Source: Accumulibacter sp.
Lineage (GTDB): Bacteria; Pseudomonadota; Gammaproteobacteria; Burkholderiales; Rhodocyclaceae
Assembly (NCBI GenBank): GCA_031284185.1
Contig: JAITAJ010000097.1
Span: forward strand, 1 to 11,894
Length of the DNA: 11,894 nucleotides
Direction of reading: 5' to 3'
The translations under genes and the position numbers were made by a program. The notes beneath the pieces were generated by a model. That model worked only from the letters and a program-made list of their open reading frames with translations. It made no database searches and had not been told where the DNA came from. Below are positions 1-6,621 of this stretch, piece by piece (positions within the stretch are counted from its first letter, which is position 1; each line of letters starts with the position of its first letter).

Positions 1-116
1 GCCTGACCCTCCGTCCCGTCCCGAACAAACCCGTCTCCCTCGACCTGAATCTCCAGGGGCACACCGGCAAGCGGGACGGCCTCTCGGGCAGCGTTCAGCT
101 CAAGTTCGACTTTTGA
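1..116 (+). CDS. C-terminal end of an autotransporter-type outer-membrane beta-barrel (partial)
   Basis: Only the last 37 codons are inside the window, read from base 3 to the TGA at 114-116. The peptide shows alternating polar and hydrophobic residues typical of paired antiparallel strands: a PVSLDLNLQGHTGKRDG hairpin, then a final strand GLSGSVQLKFDF ending in phenylalanine. A terminal aromatic residue on the last strand is the known recognition signal of the BAM outer-membrane assembly machinery. The GKR-(D/E)-G turn followed by a GSVQLK-type strand is what type V autotransporter barrels usually look like at their end. The passenger or substrate cannot be judged. The heptad repeat array starts about 10 bp after the stop. 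Another outer-membrane barrel family remains possible. Confidence 0.65.
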   Translation, partial: LTLRPVPNKPVSLDLNLQGHTGKRDGLSGSVQLKFDF

Positions 117-130
117 GGAAGGGGGTTCAG

Positions 131-236
131 AGGACAGAAAACAGAGGACAGAAGACAGTTTCAGAAGACAGAAGACAGAGGACAGAAGACAGATCAGCTT
201 GGGCGCTTCGCGCCGAGTGAGGACGAAAAACCGAGC
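131..236 (-). repeat. Repeat unit A1 (inverted copy)
   Basis: Read on the minus strand this unit begins GCTCGGTTTTTC, continues through a GGCGCGAAGCGCC hairpin and CAAGCTGATCTGTCTTCTG, and ends in heptads. This is the order seen in units A2 and A3 on the plus strand. It is therefore an inverted and diverged copy. The head of the unit forms one half of the palindrome at 228-245. Confidence 0.8.
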
Positions 237-353
237 GCTCGGTTTCTCTGTCCTCTGTCCTCTGTCCTCTGACTTCTGTCCTCTGTCCTCTGGGACTCTG
301 TCCTCTGGCACTGTCTTCTGATTTTTCTAAGCTCAGTCCTCTGAACTCGATCA

Positions 354-408
354 CTCGGTTTTTCCATCACACCCGGCGCGACAGCGCCGCAAGCTCATCT
401 GTCTTCTG
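354..408 (+). repeat. Repeat unit A2 core (55 bp identical to A3)
   Basis: The 55 bases starting CTCGGTTTTTCC and ending CATCTGTCTTCTG recur exactly 119 bp downstream. Similarity extends leftwards with small differences (from 311 in this copy, from 433 in the next), so the event looks like a tandem duplication of about 120 bp. The core holds the hairpin at 374-389. Confidence 0.9.
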
Positions 409-472
409 ACTTCTATCTTCTGTCTTCTGAAACTGTCTTCTGACTTTTCTAAGCTCTGTCTTCTGGAACGCG

Positions 473-527
473 CTCGGTTTTTCCATCACACCCGGCGCGA
501 CAGCGCCGCAAGCTCATCTGTCTTCTG
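473..527 (+). repeat. Repeat unit A3 core (55 bp identical to A2)
   Basis: Second copy of the 55-bp core. Heptads follow it to about 565 and overlap the last 10 codons and the stop of the minus-strand nitrilase-like gene. The exact identity over 55 bp suggests a recent duplication or gene conversion, whereas the inverted unit A1 has diverged. Confidence 0.9.
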
Positions 528-532
528 TCCTC

Positions 533-2116
533 TCAAATCGCTGTCTTCTGAAACCTGTCCTCTGGAACCTGCCCCAGAGCATGACCGGCGCCCTTGCAAA
601 AATCGCCGCTCCGGGAAGGCCCCCACGAAAACAACGCCTCGTAATCGATGCGCTCCTGAAACTTTTTGCGCCTCGTTTCGGCGGTGTCCAGTACGCAGGA
701 ACAAAGACCTTCCCTGAAGGTTCGGACACCCCGCCCCGCTTCATGGCCCTGGGGAATCAGGCCGATGGCCGCGCCGTCGCGGGCACAGGCGGCGACGGCG
801 ATCTGTTCGATGGGGCGCAGGGCGACCAGCGCGGCACGGCCTTCGTCCATGCGGGATTCCGAGGCGACGGCCAGGTCGCAGCCCCATTTGGCGGCGGCCA
901 GCGCCAGCTCGGGATGAATCAGCTCGTCCAGCGAAGCCAGCAGGATTCTCGCCGGCCCGAATTCGACACGGGGAAGGTCGGCGGCATCCGCTGTCGCGCC
1001 GGAGGAAGGCCAAACCCCGCTCCTCTCCCCGCCCTTCGTCCAGAAACAGAGCCGCCCCGTGGCCCCGTCGCGGGCCACCACGGCGATCTCTCCGGTTTCG
1101 GCGAAATTCCCGATGCCTTCCCGTTCGGACGCGGAGTAGGAACGGGAAGGCAGAACGATCAGGGAGACGGGATCGAAATCCTGCCGACGGTGGATCAGAC
1201 AGTCGACCGGATTCTCGTCCGCGCCGGGGATCAGGCAGTGAATATTCAGCCTGCCGGGCGACGGCAGTTTCAGGAAGCCGGTCAGATTTTCGATGACGCT
1301 GAAATTGCCGACGGCGCGGTAACAGGCTTCGCGGCGGCGGCTGGCGAGGATTCCCCGGCGGCGAAGGCCGGCCAGATGGCCGTGTTCGTCGAGCGGCAGC
1401 CGCGCCCACATCAGCGCCGTGGCATCGGCGGCCCGATCCAGCAGCGCGGCGCCGGACGGCGCGGCGGCACAGCTTTTGGCCGCGCGGCAATCCATCCGCC
1501 TTTCCTGGCCGGTGCGATTCGCGGCCAAGAGGTAGACACCGTTTTCCCTGGCGCGCTGCCGCCAGAGATCACTGGGATCGAGGCCGCCGGGAGGCCAGTT
1601 GGCGGGGACGAAGATCAGATCGGCCCCCTTGACGGCGGTCACTCTGGACGGCAGGGCGTAGTAGGAATCGGAACAGATCAGGAGCCCCATGCGGCCCCAC
1701 GGCGTGTCGAAGACGTTGTTCTGAGCCGCCGGGCCGGGGCAGGCCCAGCGCGATTCGGCGCTGATCTTGCGATAGCGTTTCACCAACGCGCCGTCCGGGC
1801 CGAAGACGAAGGCCGAGTTGTAGAAGATGCCGGTGAGCGGGTCGCGCTCGGCCCAGGCGGCCACGAGGTAAATCCCGCGTTCCCCGGCCAGTTTGCCCAG
1901 CGCCGTTCCGGCCGGCCCATCCGCTTCCTGCGCGAAAGGGGCGATTTCTTCCCGGCTTTCAAAGCAATAGCCGGAAAGCGACATCTCCGGCCCGACCGCG
2001 ATCCGCGCGCCTTCATCGGCGGCCCGATGGAAAAGGCGCAGCAGTTCGGCCAGATTCTTTTCCGGCTGGCCATGCTCGACCGCCAAGTGGGCCAGCGCGA
2101 CGTTCAGTTCCGGCAT
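533..2116 (-). CDS. Two-domain nitrilase-superfamily carbon-nitrogen hydrolase
   Basis: The product has 527 residues. The N-terminal domain (about 1-260) has the full nitrilase catalytic triad: Glu44 in GPEMSLSGY, Lys117 in RYRKIS, and Cys148 in LLICSDSYY. ANWPPGG follows at 172-178. Such enzymes hydrolyse amides or nitriles in the cytoplasm; the substrate here is unknown. Residues about 290-500 look like a second nitrilase fold that has lost its triad: VLPSRSYS stands where Glu would be and LLASLDELIHPEL where Cys would be. Typical single-domain members are nearer 260-300 residues. The ATG at 2116 has GAGGG upstream and lies 22 bp after the bluB stop, which indicates an operon. An open frame runs upstream to 2272, but that part overlaps bluB and is rejected. 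The last ten residues, PEDRFQKTAI, and the stop are encoded by the repeat array. A role in corrinoid metabolism is only inferred from the neighbour. Confidence 0.85.
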   Translation of the reverse strand: MPELNVALAHLAVEHGQPEKNLAELLRLFHRAADEGARIAVGPEMSLSGYCFESREEIAPFAQEADGPAGTALGKLAGERGIYLVAAWAERDPLTGIFYNSAFVFGPDGALVKRYRKISAESRWACPGPAAQNNVFDTPWGRMGLLICSDSYYALPSRVTAVKGADLIFVPANWPPGGLDPSDLWRQRARENGVYLLAANRTGQERRMDCRAAKSCAAAPSGAALLDRAADATALMWARLPLDEHGHLAGLRRRGILASRRREACYRAVGNFSVIENLTGFLKLPSPGRLNIHCLIPGADENPVDCLIHRRQDFDPVSLIVLPSRSYSASEREGIGNFAETGEIAVVARDGATGRLCFWTKGGERSGVWPSSGATADAADLPRVEFGPARILLASLDELIHPELALAAAKWGCDLAVASESRMDEGRAALVALRPIEQIAVAACARDGAAIGLIPQGHEAGRGVRTFREGLCSCVLDTAETRRKKFQERIDYEALFSWGPSRSGDFCKGAGHALGQVPEDRFQKTAI

Positions 2117-2138
2117 TTCGATCTTCCCTCGACGGAAA

Positions 2139-2828
2139 TCAGTAGGCGGTCGGCGTCCCCCTGGCGTCTTCCGGCCAACGATTCTCGAAGAGCACGTCGT
2201 CGATGTCCAGGCGCTTGCCCCAGCCGGCGTCCTCGAACATGGGACGCGGGTAGAACGCCGATACGCGGCCAACGCACAGGATGCCGAGCGGTCGCGCGCC
2301 GGGGGGCAGGGCCAGCAGGGGCGCGAGCTTTTCCGGGTCGAAGAACGATACCCAGCCCAGGCCGATGCCTTCGGCGCGCGCGGCGAGCCACATGTTCTGA
2401 ACGGCGCAGCCGACCGAGGCGACGTCCATTTCCGGCAACATGCGGCGTCCGATGATGTGTTTCTCGCGTTCCGGCATCAGCGTGACGACCAGCAATTCGG
2501 CGCATTCGCGGATGCCCTCGATCTTCACGCCCAGGAAATCCTCCTGGCGCGAAGGCAGCGCCGCCGCCGTCGCCAGCCGTTCGGCCTCGACCAGCGCGCG
2601 CATTTTCTGGCGCAGGCCGGAATCGGTGACGCGGATGAAGCGCCAGGGCTGCATGAACCCCACCGACGGCGCGAGATGCGCGGCCTCCACCAGCCGCTCG
2701 ACGAACCCCGCGGGCAAGGGCTCGGCCTCGCCGGACGGCACGAAGTGGCGCATGTCGCGGCGCTCGCGCAGAACGCGCCAGAGCGCGTCGATTTCGGAAT
2801 TGGAATAGCGGTGCGGCGCATGAGTCAT
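2139..2828 (-). CDS. bluB: 5,6-dimethylbenzimidazole synthase BluB
   Basis: The product has 229 residues, near the family's usual length. BluB is an oxygen-dependent nitroreductase-like flavoenzyme that breaks down bound reduced FMN to 5,6-dimethylbenzimidazole, the lower ligand of cobalamin. Visible hallmarks are RRDMRHF (23-29, with Asp25 in the position of the catalytic acid), APSVGFMQPWRF (53-64), MDVASVGCAVQNMWLAARAE, and GLGWVSFFDPEKL, closely matching known BluB. The ATG at 2828 is preceded by a perfect AGGAGG (2834-2839). The longer frame, open to 2951, would be read from repeat DNA and is rejected. It is followed after 22 bp by the nitrilase-like gene. No cobalamin riboswitch B12 box is visible upstream. 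Presence of bluB implies aerobic synthesis or remodelling of B12. Confidence 0.95.
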   Translation of the reverse strand: MTHAPHRYSNSEIDALWRVLRERRDMRHFVPSGEAEPLPAGFVERLVEAAHLAPSVGFMQPWRFIRVTDSGLRQKMRALVEAERLATAAALPSRQEDFLGVKIEGIRECAELLVVTLMPEREKHIIGRRMLPEMDVASVGCAVQNMWLAARAEGIGLGWVSFFDPEKLAPLLALPPGARPLGILCVGRVSAFYPRPMFEDAGWGKRLDIDDVLFENRWPEDARGTPTAY

Positions 2829-2833
2829 GAAAG

Positions 2834-2839
2834 CCTCCT
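2834..2839 (-). promoter_or_regulatory. Shine-Dalgarno site of bluB
   Basis: The minus strand reads AGGAGG, five bases upstream of the ATG at 2828. It fixes the bluB start against the longer in-frame reading that begins inside repeat DNA. Confidence 0.85.
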
Positions 2840-2873
2840 GTTGGGCGAGATTGAAGTCAGAGAACAGCGGTTT

Positions 2874-2973
2874 GAGGGGACAGAAGACAGATTGGCTGCC
2901 CTGTTTTCTGTTTTCCCAAGTCTCTGCCCTCTGGAACGCGAAGCGTCGCAAGCCGATCTGTATTCTGCCCTCC
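2874..2973. repeat. Repeat unit B (degenerate copy of the heptad/hairpin family)
   Basis: The left arm GAGGGGACAGAAGACAGAT (2874-2892) is imperfectly complementary to the right arm ending CTGTATTCTGCCCTCC (2958-2973). Between them lie more heptad-like words (TCTCTGCCCTCTGG) and GCGAAGCGTCGCAAGCCGATCTG. The last corresponds to GCGCCGCAAGCTCATCTG of units A2 and A3. It sits in the leader region upstream of bluB and has diverged more than array A. Confidence 0.75.
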
Positions 2974-3309
2974 GATTTTAATGTATTTGACGTGAAGGTT
3001 GAGACTTCCCGCTACGGCTGGACAGAGGACCGAGAATGGATAAATTGCAGAGGTTTTGTCCGTTCCGGCTGTTCAGCTCGCCGTGCCCTTGGGACGGAAA
3101 ATCCGTGTGTGAGCCAGAAGCGTCCCGCCGGGTTTTTCACAGGAACCCGAACGGTGGCCCAGGCTCGTAAGCCCGCGTTTTTGCGGGGATGGGACGTGAA
3201 AACGAATCGGGTCGTCACCGAGAAACTTGCCGGGATCGATGCCTCGAAGGACACGCATGAGAAAACTCTCGACTATCATGAATACCCCGTTGAAAGACAA
3301 TTCCCCTTG
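2974..3309. other. Unassigned intergenic stretch with three small hairpins
   Basis: No recognisable gene lies between the bluB leader and the ampG end. Frames are open on both strands (for example a GTG-initiated 49-codon frame at 3198-3347 on plus and a GTG-initiated 80-codon frame at 3012-3254 on minus). None has a clear ribosome-binding site or a recognised domain. Three compact hairpins lie in a row: 3094-3106 (ACGGA-AAA-TCCGT), 3129-3149 (CGGGTT, 9-base loop, AACCCG) and 3172-3187 (CCCGC-GTTTTT-GCGGG). GGGACG at 3091-3096 can alternatively pair with CGTCCC at 3121-3126. A short heptad-like word, GGACAGAGGAC, lies at 3020-3030. The AT-rich part near 2974-2990 could hold the bluB promoter, but no convincing -35/-10 pair is seen. 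Confidence 0.5.
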
Positions 3310-3361
3310 GCGCGCAGAAAACGCGCTCAAGCCTCTGCCCTCTGAGGCTCCGTCCCCTGAA
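3310..3361. repeat. Repeat unit C (degenerate) overlapping the ampG 3' end
   Basis: A hairpin GCGCG-CAGAAAA-CGCGC (3310-3326) abuts the ampG stop codon on its distal side. It is followed by TCAAGCCTCTGCCCTCTGAGG and then CCGTCCCCTGAA (3350-3361). The order of hairpin, CAAGC, then heptads matches units A2 and A3. The 12-mer CCGTCCCCTGAA is repeated exactly at 6832-6843 in unit D. Confidence 0.65.
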
Positions 3362-4841
3362 TCATCAGCAGCGGCGCGCGCATCCGGCGAACCATGACGA
3401 TGCCGGGCACGGCCACGGCCACGGAGAACAGGTAGAACGCCGGCCAGCCGACGCTTTCGGTCAGCACGCCGGCGACCGGGCCGACGTAGATGCGCCCGAC
3501 CGCCGCCAGGGCGGAGAGGAGCGCGTAGTGGGTGGCCGTGAAACGACTGTTGCACAGCGCCATCAGCAGGGCGACCAGCGCCACGGTGCCCATGCCGCCG
3601 GTGAGGTTTTCGCCGGCAACGACGGCAAGCAGCAGGAAATCGAGCGAGGTGGCCTCGCGCAGCGAGACGACGAGCCAGTCGAACGGCGGTACGGTGATGC
3701 CGCCCCAGGCGCCCTTGCCGAATACGGCGATCAGGTAGAAGCCGAAATTCGACAGGAGTTGCAGGATGCCGAAGAACAGCAGCGCGCGGTATAGGCGCAC
3801 GCGCAACATCAGCGTGCCGCCGATCAGGGCGCCGATGATGGTCAGCCAGATGCCGATGATCTTGTTGGCGATGCCGACCTCGGCCTGCGAAAATTCCAGC
3901 CCCTTGATCAGGAAGGCGGTGGTCAGGCTGCCGGCGAAGGCGTCGCCGAGCTTGTAGAGGACGATCAGCGCCAGGAACGGGACGGCGCCGGGCTGCGCGA
4001 AATAGGCGGTGAGCGAGGCGTTGAGCGTTTCGAAACGCGCCAGCCGGGCGAACCACCACGCCAGCGGCACGGCGGCAAGGATCTCGGCCATGACGAAAAG
4101 GAGCCGGATCCAGCGGTCGGCGCCGTGGGGGTCCAGCCCGATCAGGACGAGCGCGTTCCGGGCCAGAAGATAACCGGCGCCGACACCGGCCAACATGGAC
4201 AGGAAACCGCGCAGCTCGCCGCCGGCGCTGGAGGGGCGCGGTCGCGGCTCGCCGCGCACCGGCGGCAGCAGGAACAGGGAGATGAGCGCCGCGCCGGCCA
4301 TGATCCCGCCCATGAGCGCATACACCTTCGGCCACGAACGCCACTGGTCGGCCCAGATCAGGGCGATGCCGCCCGAAACGATCATCGCCAGACGATAGCC
4401 GAAGACGTGCAGCGAGGCGCCCAGCCCATGCTCGGACTTGTCGGCGAGCACGTCGGCGCGATAGGCGTCGACCACCACGTCCTGAGAAGCCGAGAGGAAG
4501 GCCAGAAGCACGGCCCATTGGGCGAAAAGCCGCGGCTCTTCGCCTGGCGAGAGGCCGGAGAGCGCGAACAGGATGAGCGCCAGCGCCCCTTGCGTCAGCA
4601 CCAGCCAGCCGCGCCGGCGGCCGAGCCAGGGCGGCTCGAAGCGATCCATCAGCGGCGCCCAGAGAAACTTGAAGGTGTAAGGAATGCCGATGAGTCCGAA
4701 GAAGCCGATCGTGGCAAAGTCGATGCCATCGGTCGTCAGCCATGCCTGCATCGCCTGGCCGGTCAGGGCGAGCGGCAGGCCGGAGGCGAAGCCGAGCAGA
4801 AGCACCGCGGCGAGGCGATGGCTGCGTCTGAAATCCGGCAT
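3327..4841 (-). CDS. ampG: AmpG-type muropeptide permease (major facilitator superfamily)
   Basis: The product has 504 residues, close to the usual AmpG size, with about a dozen or more hydrophobic membrane segments. AmpG imports anhydromuropeptides across the inner membrane for peptidoglycan recycling and thereby influences beta-lactamase induction in bacteria that have AmpR. Signature stretches are GFASGLPLALTG (17-28), FLWAPLMDR (59-67), LGRRRGW (73-79) and FLSASQDVVVDAY (115-127), matching E. coli AmpG. The ATG at 4841 lies 4 bp after the metW stop. The frame could start at a TTG (4859) overlapping metW, but that is less likely. A 5-bp hairpin (4842-4855) covers the metW stop and the weak AAGCGG ribosome site. 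It is the third gene of the met operon. The last ten residues, QGTEPQRAEA, and the stop fall in repeat unit C. Confidence 0.92.
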   Translation of the reverse strand: MPDFRRSHRLAAVLLLGFASGLPLALTGQAMQAWLTTDGIDFATIGFFGLIGIPYTFKFLWAPLMDRFEPPWLGRRRGWLVLTQGALALILFALSGLSPGEEPRLFAQWAVLLAFLSASQDVVVDAYRADVLADKSEHGLGASLHVFGYRLAMIVSGGIALIWADQWRSWPKVYALMGGIMAGAALISLFLLPPVRGEPRPRPSSAGGELRGFLSMLAGVGAGYLLARNALVLIGLDPHGADRWIRLLFVMAEILAAVPLAWWFARLARFETLNASLTAYFAQPGAVPFLALIVLYKLGDAFAGSLTTAFLIKGLEFSQAEVGIANKIIGIWLTIIGALIGGTLMLRVRLYRALLFFGILQLLSNFGFYLIAVFGKGAWGGITVPPFDWLVVSLREATSLDFLLLAVVAGENLTGGMGTVALVALLMALCNSRFTATHYALLSALAAVGRIYVGPVAGVLTESVGWPAFYLFSVAVAVPGIVMVRRMRAPLLMIQGTEPQRAEA

Positions 4842-4845
4842 CCGC

Positions 4846-5484
4846 TTACGAGCGGCCAAGCCGGTAGAAAGCCAGGCTGCCGTTCAGGTTGGGATCGTCG
4901 GTGACCGGCTGGCCGTAAACGTCGGAAGCCAGACGCTCGCGGATTTTTATGCCGAGTCTGCCGCACAGCGCTTCAAAGTCGACGATGGTGAAAAAACGCA
5001 TGTTCGGCGTGTCGTACCACTCGTAGGGCAGGTCCTCGGAAACCGGCATGTGCCCGGCGGCGATCGCCTCGCGGTTCACGCGATAGGCGAAGTTGGGAAA
5101 ACTGACGATGGCCTCGTCGGCCACGCGCAGCATCTCGCCGAGGATGCGCTCGGTGCTGTGCATCGTCTGCAAGGCTTGCGAGATGATGGCGTGACTGAAG
5201 GAGCCATCCTCGAAGCCGGAGAGTCCGCCGTCGATGTCGATCTGGATGACGTCGATGCCGTTGCGGATGCAGCGGAGCACGCTTTCGTGATCGATTTCCA
5301 CGCCGTAGCCGGTGATCGCCTTGGTTTCGGAAAGATAGCCCAGCAGCCGGCCATCGCCGCAGCCGAGATCGAGTACGTGCTTGCCGGCGGGAATCCAGTC
5401 GGCGATCACGGCGAAGTCGAAGCGCTCGCGCTCCTTGGGGGTCAGCGGGCGGGGATTCGTCCCGCGCGGTCGAATGGGCGTCAT
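4846..5484 (-). CDS. metW: Methionine biosynthesis protein MetW
   Basis: The product has 212 residues and a class I methyltransferase-like fold, with the SAM-binding loop VLDLGCGDGRLL at 37-48. SISQALQTMHSTERILGEMLRV-type and FPNFAYRVNRE segments are characteristic of MetW. MetW works with MetX in the acylation step of methionine synthesis; published work describes it as needed for, or modulating, MetX activity in proteobacteria. Its ATG (5484) overlaps the metX TGA in an ATGA arrangement, so translation is probably coupled. GGAGA lies about ten bases upstream within metX. It ends in TAA four bases before the ampG ATG. No anomalies are seen. Confidence 0.95.
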   Translation of the reverse strand: MTPIRPRGTNPRPLTPKERERFDFAVIADWIPAGKHVLDLGCGDGRLLGYLSETKAITGYGVEIDHESVLRCIRNGIDVIQIDIDGGLSGFEDGSFSHAIISQALQTMHSTERILGEMLRVADEAIVSFPNFAYRVNREAIAAGHMPVSEDLPYEWYDTPNMRFFTIVDFEALCGRLGIKIRERLASDVYGQPVTDDPNLNGSLAFYRLGRS

Positions 5485-6608
5485 GCCTCGATGTTCTCCA
5501 GATAGGCGCGTAATACGGCGTGATAGTGGGCATCGTCGAGCAGGAAGGAGTCGTGCCCGGCGTCGCAGTCGATTTCGGCGTAAGCCACGCGGCGCCGGTT
5601 CTGCATGAGGGCGAAGACGATTTCACGCGAACGCGCCGGCGAAAAGCGCCAGTCGGTGGTGAAGCTGACGACCAGGAAGCCCGCCCGCGCCGGCAGGAGC
5701 GCGGTGGTGAGATCGCCGTCGCAGGCGTCCGCCGGATCGAAATAATCCAGCGCCTTGGTGGTCAGAAGATAGGTGTTGGCGTCGAAGAAACCGGCGAATT
5801 TGTCGCCCTGGTGACGCAGGTAGGATTCGATCTCGAAGTCGATGTCGTAGCTGAAACCGAGTTCGCCGCCGCGCAACTGCCGCCCGAACTTCTCGTTCAT
5901 CTGATCGTCGGAGAGGTAGGTGATGTGGCCGATCATTCGCGCCAGACGCAGACCGCGCGTCGGCACGACGCCGCGATTGGCGTAGTGTCCGCCGTGAAAG
6001 TCGGGATCGGAGAGAATGGCCTGGCGGGCGACTTCGTTGAAGGCGATGTTCTGGGCGGAGAGCTTGGGCGCCGAGGCAATGGCGATGACGTGGCGGGTGC
6101 GCTCGGGAAATTGCAGCGACCACGCGATGGCCTGCATTCCGCCGAGGCTGCCGCCAATCACCGCGGCCCAGGTGTCGATGGTGAGGTGATCGGCCAGCCA
6201 CGACTGGGCGAGCACCCAGTCCTCGACGGTCACCAGCGGAAAATCGGCGCCGTAGCGCTTGCCGGTTTCGGGATTGATCGACAAGGGGCCGGTCGAACCG
6301 TAGCATCCGCCGATGTTGTTGATCCCGACGACGAAGAATTTTTCCGTGTCGAGCGGCTTTCCCGGCCCGACCAGGTTGTCCCACCAGCCCTCGCTGTTCG
6401 GCGTGTCCGCATAGACGCCGGCGACGTGGTGGTTGCCGGCCAGCGCGTGGCAAACGAGCACCGCGTTCGAGCGCGCGGCGTTGAGCGTCCCGTAGGTCTC
6501 GAAGACGAGTTCGACGGACGGCAGACGGCCGCCGCCCTTGAGCGCCATCGGCGCGTCGTGGCGGAAGCGTTGCGGGGCAACGACGCCGACGGAATTTTCG
6601 GATGACAT
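5481..6608 (-). CDS. metX: Homoserine O-acyltransferase MetX (acetyl- or succinyl-)
   Basis: The product has 375 residues and an alpha/beta-hydrolase fold. It transfers an acyl group to homoserine, the committed step of methionine synthesis. Catalytic triad by motif: Ser154 in GGSLGGMQ, Asp319 in FTTDWRFSP, His352 in DAGHDSF. Further family motifs are ETYGTLN (37-43), CHALAGNHH (53-61) and NNIGGCYGSTGP (97-108). Many proteobacterial MetX use succinyl-CoA; the sequence as read here does not settle which acyl donor is used. The ATG at 6608 is preferred because the protein then begins MSSENSVGVVAPQ, as is usual for the family. An ATG at 6620 is also possible, while an upstream in-frame ATG at 6647 lies inside the terminator hairpin. 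No good Shine-Dalgarno precedes either start. Regulation is by the SAM-II riboswitch upstream. It is the first gene of metX-metW-ampG. Confidence 0.96.
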   Translation of the reverse strand: MSSENSVGVVAPQRFRHDAPMALKGGGRLPSVELVFETYGTLNAARSNAVLVCHALAGNHHVAGVYADTPNSEGWWDNLVGPGKPLDTEKFFVVGINNIGGCYGSTGPLSINPETGKRYGADFPLVTVEDWVLAQSWLADHLTIDTWAAVIGGSLGGMQAIAWSLQFPERTRHVIAIASAPKLSAQNIAFNEVARQAILSDPDFHGGHYANRGVVPTRGLRLARMIGHITYLSDDQMNEKFGRQLRGGELGFSYDIDFEIESYLRHQGDKFAGFFDANTYLLTTKALDYFDPADACDGDLTTALLPARAGFLVVSFTTDWRFSPARSREIVFALMQNRRRVAYAEIDCDAGHDSFLLDDAHYHAVLRAYLENIEA

Positions 6609-6621
6609 GGTATTCAGCATC

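Larger units (their letters stand above)
127..565. repeat. Heptanucleotide/hairpin repeat array (three units)
   Basis: This fills the space between two convergent genes. Left of about 193 the plus strand carries RRGACAG heptads in phase (131-158 and 165-192). From 247 on it carries the complement, TCCTCTG or TCTTCTG; six in-phase heptads lie at 251-292. The two halves are therefore inverted arms. Inside are GC-rich hairpins: 202-214 (GGCGC-TTC-GCGCC) and 374-389 (CGGCGC-GACA-GCGCCG). A perfect 18-bp palindrome sits at 228-245 (AAACCGAGC/GCTCGGTTT). Three related units are present, the first inverted relative to the other two. The right end runs into the coding sequence of the nitrilase-like gene. 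Nothing suggests that the array itself encodes protein. Confidence 0.9.

Noticed and set aside
127..565. CRISPR array
   Set aside because: The repeated word is 7 bp, in direct contact with the next copy and in inverted arms. There are no uniform spacers, and no cas genes nearby.
581..2455. 624-codon open frame on the plus strand
   Set aside because: It runs antisense over the nitrilase-like gene and bluB, both with clear family motifs. The peptide is a low-complexity Gly/Arg/Gln-rich product typical of GC-rich antisense frames.
2829..3300. Cobalamin riboswitch ahead of bluB
   Set aside because: I looked for the B12 box on the bluB strand and did not find it. A loosely similar GAGCCAGAAGCGTCCCGCC at 3111-3129 is on the wrong strand and lacks the rest of the fold.
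3198..3347. 49-codon plus-strand peptide containing AGIDASKDTHEKTLDYHE
   Set aside because: It recalls the first Asp region of IS110-family transposases, but there is no further match, no element ends and no ribosome site. It is too weak to call.
3073..4743. 556-codon minus-strand frame in another phase of ampG
   Set aside because: The ampG phase shows membrane segments and AmpG motifs; the other phase is Arg/Ala/Gly-rich noise.
4842..4859. TTG start for ampG at 4859
   Set aside because: It would overlap metW by 14 bp. The ATG at 4841 fits the family N-terminus and the operon spacing better.
5520..6605. 361-codon plus-strand frame opposite metX
   Set aside because: It is the antisense shadow of metX, with no domain pattern.
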